Positions 13,043 through 24,598 of a stretch of 64,000 nt of DNA are shown piece by piece. Numbering within the stretch: the stretch's first letter is position 1; every line of letters begins with the position of its first letter. Below the pieces are notes generated by a model. It ran no database searches. It was not told the DNA's origin and saw nothing but the letters and a program-made list of their open reading frames with translations. Source of the stretch: Acanthosepion esculentum. Its lineage: Eukaryota > Mollusca > Cephalopoda > Sepiida > Sepiidae. The stretch lies in NCBI GenBank assembly GCA_964036315.1, contig OZ038487.1, positions 49,765,719 through 49,829,718 on the forward strand. Direction: 5' to 3'. Position numbers and translations under genes: made by a program.

Positions 13043-13333
13043 TACACATTTTCTTTTAAGTGTTTGCACATGTGAGTGGAATGATAAGAACAAAATGAAA
13101 TAGATACAGATAATCTATTGGTATATTTCCAATAATTTAAATTCCATAAACAAATGTAAAATATATAAGTTTACAATAAACAAGAATTACTTATTTATCT
13201 ATAATTCATTTACATAATCTATTATGCACTATACAATATCACCTGATTCAATCAGTATTGTAAATTTGCTGGTCCGACACGTCATTCATTTGTAATAAAA
13301 TCACGGACATTAAAAATGAATATCAATTATACA

Positions 13334-13338
<5 letters not shown>

Positions 13339-13390
<52 letters not shown>

Positions 13391-13412
13391 CACACACACA
13401 CACACACACACA
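13339..13412. repeat. (AT)n and (AC)n microsatellites
   Basis: A pure AT run to 13384, then AC repeats from about 13390. Confidence 0.95.
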
Positions 13413-13890
13413 AGAATATGTAGATATGCTTATATTGACAAGTAAGCAAACATCAAAAAGTTGACTTTCAATTTTAACATTTTTAAATTGAATTCACAAT
13501 ATTATTAGTTTTCCCCAGTTAGAGTCCATAATTTTTTTAGAATACAAAACAAATTTGTTTTTTTTTAATTTTACAATATAATCTACACAACATAAAACAT
13601 TACAAAATTTTGACTATGCTAGAATGTATTTTATCCATAAGTGTGTTTGCGGCTACAATAAAAGATGCTCTTTTAAATCCAAACAGAATTCTCAAATTTT
13701 TATTTTATCAGAATCTTACCAAATTAAATTTTTGAAGTATATATAAAAAATAAATCAAAGTATATATGTATGTACATAAGTATTTTTAATATAAGTAATA
13801 CATTTTTCAGCAATGAATGTGAGGAGACAAAAATATCTTTTACTCAGTTAATATTTCATACTCTTTCTGCTTGTCTTTATTAACAAAGAT
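13413..13890. other. AT-rich spacer, no gene seen
   Basis: No feature can be supported in this stretch. Confidence 0.5.
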
Positions 13891-14135
13891 TTGAAGGGGG
13901 GTTTCATATTGGCTAGAGTTTCTCATATGGTGAGCAAGGCCCATACTCGAACATGTTTGACCATCTCAACTGCAGGTGAGGGCCTAGCAGCAAGTAGGAG
14001 TTGCCTCTTTTCTTCCAGCCTCATTCCCTAGGGGAGGTTCTTTGATAGAACCTGTGCCCCCACATTGCTCTATCAACTGCTTCTTTCCACCCTACCCACT
14101 GATGGTGGTCAAACCCACAGGAGATGAATGTCCAG
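13891..14135. repeat. Unclassified higher-GC segment
   Basis: About 240 bases are clearly richer in G+C than their surroundings and contain CAAGGCCCATACTCGAAC and GTGGTCAAACCCACAGGAG. The style is that of a dispersed repeat, but I recognise no family and see no second copy in the window. It is not an open frame. Confidence 0.35.
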
Positions 14136-14499
14136 TATAAATATATGAGAAGTCAGTGTTATTGTAAATGTTTAAAAAATTCATTCAAATTACTCGTTTT
14201 GATTTTAAGTAACTGATACATTCTGAAAGCTTCCATTTTATTTTAGGTTTACTATAAAGGACTGATTAAAAAATATATATTTTGGTAATTGTAATATTAA
14301 AAAAACAAAAAAAAACAAAGGAAAAAAATGATGACCTTGATAAAATGAGAGGTTTTACACAATAATATTAGGGTGTATCAAAAGTATTTTCATTTTTTCT
14401 CTAATGGATACTTCATGTATATCTCTAAAGACTATATATTTCTTATGACTATAAATGATACTTTTAGAGGTTGCACATATTTGAGTTGCTATTTATGTT

Positions 14500-14760
14500 T
14501 TTTTAATGTCTTTTGTGTTTTTCTTAAACAGTGAAATTAATAACAACTGGTCTAGATAAAAGTTCTACAAAAGAAAAATATATCTCCCAACAGGAATCAA
14601 ACCTGTATTCATTTTTCCATCAGGGAAGCCGCTTATAGTTGAACCATGTCATTTCCAATTTCATTGTTTAAGTTTAGTCAGATTTTGTTTAACAGCATGT
14701 CAACCCTGATGGGTTATTTTACACCAATCAAGTGAATACATATATTACATATACATTTCA
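14500..14760 (-). mobile_element. tRNA-derived SINE, minus strand
   Basis: Read in reverse, TGGTTCAACTATAAGCGG resembles a pol III box A, and GGTTTGATTCC, about 30 bases further on, matches box B. The flanking sequence AACAGTGAAATTAATAACAA also occurs at 54.62 and 54.9 kb. AACAGCATGTCAACC with TGGGTTATTT (14691-14722) recurs at 20.09 and 28.9 kb as a SINE tail module. Confidence 0.55.
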
Positions 14761-14814
14761 TTTTTCCCCTTTTTCCAGTAGCTGGAGGGACCCAGTTTTT
14801 TCACTGTCTAAGAA

Positions 14815-14925
14815 AATAAAAATAAAATAAAATAAAATAATAAAAAATAAAATAAAAATAAAAACAAAAAAAAATCAAGAGTAGCAACTCAGACGTGTAT
14901 CCACAAAAATAATATTTATAGTAAT
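14815..14925. repeat. (AATAAA)n-like tract and a dispersed element end
   Basis: AATAAAA-type units run to about 14870. They are followed by GAGTAGCAACTCAGACGTG and TATCCACAAAAATAATA, the same terminus as at 12.97 and 46.45 kb. Confidence 0.55.
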
Positions 14926-15419
14926 AAGAAATAACATTAGATTAAAAAAATAACATTTAAAAATTACTGTATCATAATAAATACTATTCAGTCAGATATT
15001 ACAAAGATATTTTCAGATATTAATACTTTTGTAAAAAGTATTACAGTTTTAAATAAAAAATACAGACAAAACAGATACTACACTTGGATTTTCAGCAGCA
15101 ATCCAAATCAAAATTATTTATTCATTCTCTGACCAAAATGAAATGTAGCAAATAACCTTTTTTTGCTTTGAATGTTGAAACACATGGATATATGAATGAG
15201 CATAAAAACTGTGTTGTTTCATCAGCATATTACTGAAGACACCAAAGAATAGTCTTGACCCTACCTCCTTTTAGTGCAATGGAGAGATGCTGGTTGGGAT
15301 ATGTATCTCCAGAAACTAAGCTTATATTTCTTATCATGAATGACTATAGATCAGACAAAAATGCCAGAAATCTTACAATATAATATACCAAGTGTTTTTT
15401 TTTTCTTTTTAACTGTTAT
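14926..15419. other. AT-rich spacer, no gene seen
   Basis: No recognisable feature. Confidence 0.5.
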
Positions 15420-15560
15420 ATGCAATTTTGGGTGTACTAGAATTATCTCCCTTGCATTGGCAAAACCAAATGGCAGTGTCTTTATATGACAATAATGGAC
15501 TGTTCAAAAGATATTTATGAGGTTAAGAGATGAAAAGGCTGACTCCATGAAGAAACCAGA
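15420..15560. repeat. Dispersed repeat, copy 2
   Basis: Homologous to 11365-11500: ATTATCTCCCTTGCATTGG, ACCAAATGGCAGT, GATATTTATGAGG and AGAGATGAAAAGG in the same order and orientation. Confidence 0.6.
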
Positions 15561-16100
15561 TGACTACAATTATTATACAAAAAAATTTATATATTTAAAA
15601 TTGTATTATAAAATAAGATTACAGATATGAAACTAATAATTTATCTATTTATGTTGTTCAACTAGCATCTTAACAGAATATTAAAACTTTTAAACTTTAA
15701 TCAAAACATTAACCTCAGTAATTGTTTTTTTAAAATGTAGGAATTCCTTATTTTGAAACAGATATAATCATTTGCTTGATAAGAAAAAAATCATCAAAGA
15801 AATTATACAAGTACTAGAAAAATTGGCAGATAAATTATTACATATAGTCGGTGATGTGAAAAATTCTCTTTTATGACCCGCAACCAAATCATTCATAAAA
15901 TAATGATTTAAAATATTGAAACATGAGTTTTTACTTTTGTATGAAAAATAAAATCATTTATTTTGAGAGAAACGTTGAACTTCTGGAGTTAAAGCCAACT
16001 GATAAAATTATAAATTAAAAAAAATAATTTGCATAGTAAGTAAATTAAGTAAGAATGAAAATAGTTTATGTTGAAGATAATAGTGTATAATTTCTAAGAT
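15561..16100. other. AT-rich spacer, no gene seen
   Basis: No feature can be supported. Confidence 0.5.
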
Positions 16101-16104
16101 TTTT

Positions 16105-16360
16105 GCCATAACAGTAGTTACATTTAGCACTGGGAGGGGAGGCATCGTTCCTTAACAGTTGTTACACTTGGCTTAGTTGCCCCCCACCCCCGTCTCCTGT
16201 AACAGTCGCTGTATCCAGTGCACAGGGCTTTGTTCTGTAACATATGCTATAATATGGAGGGGAAGTTCACTGACCCGCAACAGTCATTACATTTAGCATG
16301 CTGATGGAACTTTGTCCTGTAACAGTCGTTACATTTAGTGCAGGGAATTTAACCTGAAGT
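16105..16360. repeat. Degenerate minisatellite, ~38-47-bp unit
   Basis: AACAGT(C/A/T)(G/A)TTACATTTAG-type starts fall near 16110, 16154, 16201, 16239 (decayed), 16279 and 16321. They are followed by a GC-richer part (GCAGGG, TTTGTCCTGT). Units are 38-47 bases and poorly conserved, so the array is old. Confidence 0.65.
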
Positions 16361-17034
16361 ATTTTGTTACATTCATAAAATAAAAAATTATAAATAAAAG
16401 TTTTATTGCATGTAAACATTAATTTTAAGAAATTTATAAAACTTTTAATTTGCATTTAATCATTTTTTTTTTTGGCATTTTAAAATGTTAGGTTTACATT
16501 TAATTCTGTGGTGCTGTGCATCAGTTTACCAATTTAAAAAAAATTCTATGTAAAACACTGTAGCATGATATTTCAAGTATTCAGTTTTTACTAGACAGGT
16601 TCTTAAATTTCCACCCATGGTTGATAATATCTGTAACAATATAAACATTGCAAATGCAGTGTTTAAAATTTCTAAACTTATTTTTTTATTATACAATTCA
16701 AAACACTAGGTTATTTAAAAGGTATTCCTATCATCAGGTATGAACATGCAAATTTGACATCGTCACTGCTAATTAAAAGAAAAAAATATCCAATTGTAAT
16801 TACAATGATGAGACAAAGGCAGTTATGTGTTTGCTGTTTTCCTTTTCCTCTTTTCACGTATTTGGAATTCTCTTGACCACTTGCATTCTCATAAAGATCA
16901 CCGTTCTAAAAATTTATTAACTTTTAAGTTTTTATTTACATTTCTTTGCTGCCTTATAATACTAATTTATTTACCACTAGAAAACATTACAACGAAAGCA
17001 CTACTCTCTGTAGTATGAAAATTATAATACTCTT

Positions 17035-17035
<1 letters not shown>
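16361..17035. other. AT-rich spacer, no gene seen
   Basis: No domain or structured element seen. Confidence 0.5.
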
Positions 17036-17038
<3 letters not shown>

Positions 17039-17087
<49 letters not shown>

Positions 17088-17261
17088 TATATGTATGTGT
17101 ACGTATACATACATATGTGTGTGAGTGTATGTATGTATGTATACATGCATGTGTGTGTGTGTGTGTGTGTGAGTGTGTATGTATGTGTATATATATGTGA
17201 GTGTGTATGTGTATATATATATATATATATGAGTGTGTGTGTATATATATATATATATATG

Positions 17262-17311
<50 letters not shown>
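17039..17311. repeat. Large compound (TA)n/(TG)n microsatellite
   Basis: TA blocks alternate with TGTGAGTG-type units. All apparent frames across it are repeat artefacts. Confidence 0.95.
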
Positions 17312-17315
<4 letters not shown>

Positions 17316-18415
17316 GAGCAAGTGTGTTTCTTATTGGATATTTCAGAAAATTTTGTAAGATTTTCTTCACTTTTTCTTGCTTCTAACAATTTTTCTTTAT
17401 TGAAGGCTAATTGTTTGGAGGAAATGTCCATAGTGTCCCAAGTGTTTTTGGCTAATACTTAACCTATTTTCAAGTGGGTGGGAGGATAAATTTCCATGAT
17501 GAAGATTGTTTATACCCTATATACTTGTGTATAAGCCAACTTTATGTATATAGTGCAACCACCGAATTTTAACCCTTTCAGAAAAGAGTTATCTTTGGGT
17601 CATGAAACCATGCACTAAAAATGCATGATTTTTAACCTTTTCAAAAAAATTAATGCTGTATAGTATGGCCGCATATTTTTTTGCATAATAAACTGATCAT
17701 AAAAACTTACACTATACTCAGTATATGCGTGTCGTTCCCTATAGAGTGTTGTGCGAGAGTAATAGTAATTTCATTCTAAGTGAAGGTTTTGTTTCCAAAC
17801 ACAACCAAAACACCATGGATATGTTTGAAAAATTGCTATTTGGGGGGGGGTGCTTTTTTTTTTTTTTTTATCTTTAAGATCTTTAAAAGTTTTTTTTTTT
17901 TTTTTTTACAACTACATAATTTTTCTGTTTTAAAGTAACCTTGCCTGCTATTTCCAACTCAGAAATATTGAATTGTAAAATAAAATCAATGTTGATAATA
18001 TTACAGTAATTATTATTGCAGTCATATTTACAATAATAAAATCACTTAATAAATATTACACTTCTGTTTCAAGAGAATTACTTGGGCATTATTGACAGTC
18101 ATGAATTGTCATAGTGATAATAATGGTGATATTTCTATTGAACTGCAACAATAACGTAAAACTGATGCTACTCAAAAATCATGATAATGATGACAGAGTT
18201 TTATTAAAGGAGTCATAATAATGAAGATAATAAAAGGAGATCATAATAGCCAGATGAGTTAACCAATCAGAAAGTGATAAGAAGCCATGACAGATAAAGA
18301 ACATACTGCCAAATAACTAAGTTGGATCATTATCTTGACAATATGGCAGCAATAAATAAAGATAATCACCAAGGAGAAAACAAATGGAGTCCAACTGTAG
18401 ATAGTTTAAAAGACA
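17312..18415. other. AT-rich spacer with homopolymers, no gene seen
   Basis: Contains a G9 run at about 17841-17849 followed by T15, and another long T run at 17891-17907. No coding feature is supported. Confidence 0.5.
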
Positions 18416-18419
18416 ACAA

Positions 18420-19380
18420 TACTAACACAATTTCTTGGAATTTTGTTGTTTTCATTTCCATCTTTGTTTTTATGCCTTTTTTCTGATCATTTTTTTGTTT
18501 TCTTTCCCTCAATCATTCAGTCAATTTTTTTTCTATATTTCCTTCACTTCATATAATATTTTTATACTCTCACATTGCTAAAAACTGCTTTTTTTCATTC
18601 TCTCAGTTATTTTATTTCTTTTTCTCTCGTCTATTTTTTTTTTTGTTTTACATCTTTTCTTTCATCTTCCATTAGCCTTCTTTTTTTTTTTAATCTGTTC
18701 AAATTTGTCTTTCCCCTTTTTTCTCTCACCCTTCATCATTGATATTTCATGATTTCCTGTTTATAAGTTTTCTTTAATTTCTCTATATTTCTTTTTTTAC
18801 TTTCATCATTGTCTTCGAAATGTCTTTCTTTAATCTTTCTTCATATCATTTGCTCTAGCCTTGCATCTTGCCCTCAAAAACGTTTTTCTTCTCTTTTTCC
18901 AGTTGTAAAGGAAAAAATGAAGAAAGAAAAAAAATTAAAGAGAAAAACAAAAAGAGATTGTGAGAGAAGTTACCTGATGCTTAAAGTAAGGCAATAGTGA
19001 GGATATAAGAGAGAAGGATAATAAAAATAGATAGAAAAAAAGGAGAGTTTGCAGAAATTTATATCTAAAGAAAGAATTATCATGGCTGAATGCATCCTTT
19101 TTAAGCATGATAAAGAGTTTCTTGCACATGTGCAAAGAGAATGCATACTATACAATGGCAAAACAGAAGGAGTGAAGAGGAGAATGAAAAAGGAGGGAAA
19201 ATGAGTAAATAAGAAACTAAATGAGAGTAAGTAACTGAAGAGAAAACATCTTCAAAGGAGAAGGGGAGTTGTAAAGTATAAATAAAAGTGCTTGAGTGAG
19301 TTTGAGAAAGAGAGAAAGAGTAGGATATAAATAATGAGTAAGGGATTTAGATTAAAAGAAAAAATAGATTATCCTAAGTC
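18420..19380. repeat. Pyrimidine-rich to purine-rich strand switch
   Basis: From 18420 to about 18905 the plus strand is dominated by T and C (TTTC, CTTT units). From 18906 to 19380 it is dominated by A and G (AAAGA, GAGAA units). The change happens within a few bases at AGTTGTAAAGGAAAAAATG. The halves are complementary in composition, not obviously base for base. No coding sense is seen. Confidence 0.6.
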
Positions 19381-19424
19381 AATATGGAACTAAAGAGATT
19401 ATTACTGCATTAATATTTTTGGGA

Positions 19425-19600
19425 GATAATGATTTTTCCAGATACCAGTTCTACTATTTAACCCATAGCTTGGGGGAGGAGAAGTAACTTCATATCTTTC
19501 CCAAGGTTATTTGCTCTTAAGTGAATATAACAAACTTGACTGGAATTCAAACTGTTCTCCAATTTCTCATTCTAAGTCACATCCAATATACCACCTGCAC
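19425..19600 (-). mobile_element. tRNA-derived SINE (family with GAGTTTGTTACATTC module), minus strand
   Basis: The minus-strand order is a tRNA-like head, a box-B-like GTTTGAATTCCAGTC, then CAAGTTTGTTATATTCACTT, CAAATAACCTTGGGAAAG and AATCATTATCTCCC. The same order is found at 28.97-29.15 kb and, truncated, at 25.77-25.86 kb. Confidence 0.6.
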
Positions 19601-19639
19601 ATAAAGAGTAAATGAAATTCCTTGTATAGTAGGTATATA

Positions 19640-19775
19640 GCGATTTTCCAAGCATAGCTTGGATGTGGCACAAGGCCGAAAGGGGCACCCAGTGAGGATC
19701 AAACTCACTACTCAGTCGTAATTGTTCTAGCAAGACAAGTTTGCTAACCATTACACCAACTCAAGGTGCACATAT
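19640..19775 (-). mobile_element. tRNA-derived SINE (GGCCTTGTGCCAC family), minus strand
   Basis: Reverse reading gives GGTGTAATGGTTAGCAAAC (box A) and GAGTTTGATCCTCAC (box B) inside a recognisable tRNA-like head whose ends pair (GTGCACC... and ...GGGTGCC). A body with CGGCCTTGTGCCACATCC follows. A close copy lies at 44.1-44.26 kb. This is a typical pol III-driven SINE with no protein. Confidence 0.75.
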
Positions 19776-19778
19776 CAG

Positions 19779-19781
<3 letters not shown>

Positions 19782-19816
<35 letters not shown>

Positions 19817-19833
19817 GTATGTGTGTGTGTGTG
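19782..19833. repeat. (TA)n(TATG)n(TG)n microsatellite
   Basis: Pure blocks in that order directly beside the SINE head. Confidence 0.95.
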
Positions 19834-20079
19834 CACAGGACATACCTGGCAGGCTTGCTTTGGGAATTACTAGGTTGCTAACCGATTCCCTGTCTTTCAG
19901 TAGTGTATTCTCTTTTACAATAAACCTCTCTTTCTTTCATCTATGCCTGTGTTACTGTTTCTTTCACTAGAGTACCACCTTTGTCTTTTTGTAACCTTCT
20001 TTAAGGATACAAAAAAAAACCTGTTAGTGTTAATGAATTGGGTTAAATACTATTTAAAGACTGATAGTTTTCGTTTGTT

Positions 20080-20275
20080 TTTGTTTTACAGCATATCAAC
20101 ACCTCAATGGGTTATTTAATGTCAACAAAATTTTTGTTGCTAGAAATATTTTTTTCCTTCATAAATCTATTTTTGGTAATATTTTTTTCTTCAAAAATGT
20201 ATTGCTGGCAATAATTTTTAAAAAAAAAGTATTTCTGGTATTAAAATCTATTTTTACACTTTCATAATATTTTGA
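20080..20275. mobile_element. SINE tail module
   Basis: ACAGCATATCAACACCTCAA, TGGGTTATTTAATG and TTTTTGTTGCTAG match the module at 14.69-14.72 and 28.9-28.97 kb. Imperfect repeats of TTTCTGGTAATA-like units follow. Confidence 0.45.
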
Positions 20276-20470
20276 CCATAGCTGGAACCCTAACAGGTAC
20301 TACCACCCCTGATCAGGGTGGACCTGGGAACACCAGCAATTAAGAGGTGGTTCCATGCTCCTCAAAACCTCCTGATCAGAGGCCTTGCTGTTGGACGTAG
20401 TTTATCATCTTACTCAGGACGCGGATGTAGTTTATCGTCATACCCAAGACGGTACTGATAGTTTAGAGCA
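20276..20470. repeat. Dispersed repeat (CATAGCTGGAACCC family), copy 1
   Basis: CATAGCTGGAACCCTAA, CTTGGGAAC-like, CTCCTCAAAACCTCC, TGATCAGAGGCCTTGCTG and GTAGTTTATCGTCAT recur in the same order at 44787-44930. A second partial GTAGTTTATCGTCAT unit is present here. Class unknown. Confidence 0.6.
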
Positions 20471-20930
20471 TGTTTGTAAGCATTACTCTACTTCACAAGA
20501 AACATTATTTCAGCCATTTTAGGAGGAAAGGCAGTGGGTCTTATATGCCATTAAATACAGCAAATGAATTTGTAGAAGAGTGGAAAGACAAAGTGAGAAT
20601 TAACCAAGAAAGTGTGCATTTATCATCATCATAAGAGGGAGAGTGACTTTAAATAAAGATGGAAGACAAGAATGAGGAAGTGTGAGAGAGAAAAACAAAG
20701 CAAACAGAGTGAGAAATAAATCTCGAAGAGAATATTGAGAAATTAAAAAAAAATATATCCCCAAGACAGAAAAGTTGAAGAGAAAAACTTTTTAGGTACA
20801 TCAACAAGTCTGTTGCCTCATGATAAAAAAAATATATAACAGATATTTACTTTTCAGCAATCTTCCTTGTAAATGCACTTAATTTAGTGCTAACACATTA
20901 TTATACATTGAAAATTTCAGTGTATAATTT
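20471..20930. other. AT/purine-rich spacer, no gene seen
   Basis: AGAGAGAAA-rich stretches; no domain. Confidence 0.45.
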
Positions 20931-20934
20931 TGTC

Positions 20935-21500
20935 ATGTAATGAACTTATTCATCACCCTCCCATCACAGACATAGAAAAATGTTTTTAGAATAAAGGAGA
21001 AAAACTGAAGAGCTAAGAAGCACAAGATCAGAAAATATACAAGTAGTAAAGAAAGCAAGCTTCTTCTATGTGACGTCTCTTCAGGACTTTGGAGATAATG
21101 GTTCTTCACAATTTCCTGTCCTTTGTAACTCTTAAGATTTGTCATTTTACTATCCCTTCTAATACCTGTTCTGCCATCCATTTACACAAGCTCATTAGGT
21201 AAGTTATACATGGTTTTCCTGTCACACTTGCCTTCAGTATGTCCTGTGAATGTCAAATTTTATGCATCTTCTTTTCTCAGTATGTGTTGCAGAAATTTCA
21301 ACTCATTCTGATTCTAACTGTCCTTTTTATTTCCATAAAACTTGCTTGTTGCTTACATGTTCTATGGTATTCTCAGCATCCTTCTGCAGAACCACATTTA
21401 AACTCTTACACCTATGTGCAAATACAATATTTTCTGAGCACCCTTTCCTCATTTTCCCTAGAAATTTATATATTACATTTTGTTAATTTTATATTTTAAT
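20935..21500 (-). pseudogene. LINE family B, 3' part of ORF2, decayed
   Basis: The minus strand carries, in broken frames, a C-terminal block of a non-LTR retrotransposon protein. It includes VLQKDAENTIEHVSNKQVL (usual form: LRR.LRI.WTEHVSNE.VL), then a YLMSLCKWMDGRTGI segment and ATKDRKLW-like YKGQEIVKNHYLQSPEE. Frames shift at least twice and stops are frequent. The same segment, independently decayed, is seen at 31.3, 35.85, 49.6, 53.2 and 62.55 kb. The reverse transcriptase core itself is missing. The assignment rests on recalled family patterns, not on a search. Confidence 0.65.
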
Positions 21501-21526
21501 AAAATTTAGTTAGAAACAAAGAAAAC

Positions 21527-22066
21527 AATGCTGAACCATTATGTAATATTAGTTCTCCTGTATGGCAATGAATGCTGAACCATTATGTAATATTAGTTCT
21601 CCTGTATGGCAATGAATGCTGAACCATTATGTAATATTAGTTCTCCTGTATGGCAATGAATGCTGAACCATTATGTAATATTAGTTCTCCTGTATGGCAA
21701 TGAATGCTGAACCATTATGTAATATTAGTTCTCCTGTATGGCAATGAATGCTGAACCATTATGTAATATTAGTTCTCCTGTATGGCAATGAATGCTGAAC
21801 CATTATGTAATATTAGTTCTCCTGTATGGCAATGAATGCTGAACCATTATGTAATATTAGTTCTCCTGTATGGCAATGAATGCTGAACCATTATGTAATA
21901 TTAGTTCTCCTGTATGGCAATGAATGCTGAACCATTATGTAATATTAGTTCTCCTGTATGGCAATGAATGCTGAACCATTATGTAATATTAGTTCTCCTG
22001 TATGGCAATGAATGCTGAACCATTATGTAATATTAGTTCTCCTATATGGTAATGAATGCTGAACAA
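21527..22066 (+). repeat. 44-bp minisatellite, about 12 copies
   Basis: The anchor ATGTAATATTAGTTCTCC recurs every 44 bases: 21541, 21585, 21629 and so on to 22025. Units are identical except the last, which has two changes (CTATATGGT). Translated on the plus strand the unit reads VILVLLYGNEC, which is the LLYGSEC segment of LINE family B. The array therefore amplified a piece of that LINE, in the orientation opposite to the fragment just upstream. Confidence 0.95.
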
Positions 22067-23225
22067 AGTAAGACAGACTGAGTCCTATAGTTTTGAGAGG
22101 GAACCAGTTAACAAGATGAACAACTCAGAATTCAAAGCCTCCAACTATGGGTTAAATAGCCTTACCAACCCATAATAGGCCAAGTGTAGTGAATATGGTT
22201 AACCCATTGAAGAGATGGTGAATCAAGGGTTCCTCCAACAGAAATAAGAAGACACTCTGCATTTGGATTTAATAAGATTCAAGTAGACTTGAAATCAGTT
22301 AAGTAAATGTAATTAACTAGTCTAAAATAATCTGTATTCAGACAATTATCAAAAGTTTTCCATTCTACCTGCTTTTCTTTTCCTTATTGCCTCGCTTTCT
22401 TACTTACCCTTTGGCTTTACTCCTTTACACCTTCTTTCCCTCTTCTACCAATTCTATTGTCATATAGAAATGAACAGATAGGTAGTTGAAGGAGATCATA
22501 TATATAATGTGTGTATGTGTAAAACACTTCTTACAGAGCACACAGATATTACTCAGAGTCTTGGCAGAAGTGCCAATCCATACATAAATAATCATGTCAT
22601 TTTTAATGGATACAATGTTATGGCAGTGGGGTGGGGGGGAGTTTAGGAGAGAAGAACTGATACCGCAGATGCAGAAGAGTCAAAAGGGAGGTAAGCTAGA
22701 AAATGTAATTGGAGATCTGGTTAATAAAAATACAAAAATAAGGTGATAAGCAATAATTGTACACCTGTGGAGGTGTCCATGAGAAGCGCAATTTTAAGTA
22801 ATTACAAAAAAATCAATTTTTTGTTCAAAGATTAACACTTGCTTGGCTTTTATAACTTTGTTTAATCTGTTTACCAAATTAATACCTCACTTCAAAATAG
22901 CAACATGTCTCCTCAGAACAAATTTTACAATTGAGTTAAAAAGAAAAAAAAAGATCTTTGAAAAATTATACTCCCCATATAATTTTTCTTTTCAAGAATT
23001 TTTGGCAGCATCACAATAAAACCAGTCTTCCATTTTCTATTAATATATGATGACCTGAATTACCCTGCATTCAATAATGAGATTGTCATTAATATAGAAA
23101 ATGCTTTTTCATACTTATTACACACAAGCATTAAAAATATAAGCAACCATTTAACTAATTCTAGTACTAATTCTTATACAAAAGCTAACCTTCCAAAATT
23201 GCTTCTAAAAAAAAAAAAAAACAAT
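22067..23225. other. AT-rich spacer, no gene seen
   Basis: A G-rich patch (GTGGGGTGGGGGGG) lies at about 22626. No coding or structural feature is supported. Confidence 0.5.
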
Positions 23226-23229
23226 CATA

Positions 23230-23830
23230 TATTGGATTGGAACAAAAATTCAAAGTATTTTTAAGTGAATTTCAAAGATGATATTTAGATATGTATAAAT
23301 TCATTTATTCAAGCACATATATATTATCTTGTTCCACTACCTCTTGCCATCTTTGAGGCAGCTTCAGGATTCAATCCTCACAGAAGCTGATATATTTCTG
23401 AGTAATAAACTGGTCCAAGTGTTTTTTACAGGCTTCCAGAGGATTGAAGTTCTTTTCATTAAGAAAGAAAATTTAGTAGGGATTGAAACAAGTGGTAATC
23501 TGAAGGTAAAGGTCAGGTGAGTATGGAAGGTCTAGTAGAACACCACAGCTGAAATCTACCAATTTCTGCCTGGTTCCCAAAGAGACATGAGGTCTGGATT
23601 TGTCTTGATGAAAGGTGACACCTTTCCAATTGGCCGATCCTGGAGGCTTTTCACTGATTGCTGCCTTTATTTGGTCCACCAGGGCACAGTACTAATCTGA
23701 ATTTAATGCCTGATTTTGCTTGTAATATACAATGCCCTTCCCAATCCTATCAGATGCACAGAACCAACTTTAAATGCAGACTGGCTTTTGGAGTGGTTAA
23801 CACTGGCTAATTTCATTTTTCGCAGTGGGT
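23230..23830 (-). pseudogene. mariner (Tc1/mariner) transposase relic
   Basis: The minus strand keeps the C-terminal half of a mariner transposase in shifting frames. FHQDKSRPHVSLGTRQKL, about 23600, corresponds to the HQDNARPH block with the second catalytic Asp. LDLPYSPDL follows, near 23530, corresponding to PYSPDLAPSD. Further on are pieces equivalent to KKHLDQF, FYEDGI and KLP.RWQ.VVEQ down to about 23320. Upstream, VGSVHLIGLG matches the V.W.DWKG region. Several frameshifts and stops make it non-functional. Terminal inverted repeats were not located. Confidence 0.8.
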
Positions 23831-23919
23831 TTTTCTTTTCCAGAGAAATGAAATCTCATTAAGAGAATTTTGTAAAGATCGAAATAAGTGATAATCCAAA
23901 AAGTACCAGATCAGATTGG

Positions 23920-24145
23920 TATGATGAGTGTAGTAGGATAGGGTTTGGTGAGTTTAATGCCCATGGTACATATTGAAGGTAAAGGGGACTAATGGTAATG
24001 GTGATTAACATACCCAACAGGTTTGTATAAATGAATGGTAAAACAAGGACTGGGAAGGATTGTATGGGGACAAACAGTTCTTACAATTACAAAGGATATG
24101 ATCTACCACATCTTAAAGCACATATCAGGGGAAGAAGATGGTTAT
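23920..24145 (+). mobile_element. LINE family B 3' end, decayed
   Basis: Plus-strand pieces ACCCAACAGG-like, AATGAATGG and AACAAGGACTGGGAAGGA, then ATCTACCACATCTTAAAGCA, follow the order of the LINE B tail seen at 31.4-31.6 kb. Broken in all frames. Confidence 0.45.
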
Positions 24146-24570
24146 TGTAAAGTGAATCTTTTTTTGTTACATGCCATACAGGTTGAAATAAAGCTCTACA
24201 TATCCTGACAAATAACATTTGATTTAGTTTTGTATTTTCGTGACTAGCACACACTGGCAGATTCTGTTATATATGAGGGTTTTCATCTACCCTCCAACAA
24301 GGCTACAATGCTGTAGAGGACCATTTTTTATAGAATGGGTACATACTCATATTTATGGATGAGTGTGCAATGTGACCACTTACCTTACCTCATTAGTGGT
24401 TTAGGGAGGTGGTGTCTGGTAACCTTATCTCCAGAGACTAGGCATTAATGAACTGAGCTGGTCTCAACTGAAAATAAAGTGACCAGTGGGGAGCAACTGA
24501 GACTGAACTGACAATCAAATGTTTACCTGGGTTTCTACACAATGGTGTATCTTTCTTACTACCCTACTCT
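24146..24570. other. Spacer with no supported gene
   Basis: Mixed-composition DNA, probably old repeats; nothing recognised. Confidence 0.4.
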
Positions 24571-24574
24571 CTCT

Positions 24575-24598
24575 CTTATATATATATATATATATATA
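24575..24598. repeat. (TA)n microsatellite
   Basis: Pure TA run bounding the palindrome arm. Confidence 0.9.

Noticed and set aside
13891..14135. An exon or rRNA fragment because of its higher GC content
   Set aside because: No open frame with sense, no splice signals on both sides, and no match to rRNA that I can recall.
16946..17431. Frames up to 130 codons across 17 kb
   Set aside because: Same cause: a compound microsatellite, open in many frames at once.
21527..22066. Regular repeats resembling a CRISPR array
   Set aside because: Units are directly contiguous and identical with no variable spacers; this is a eukaryotic minisatellite.
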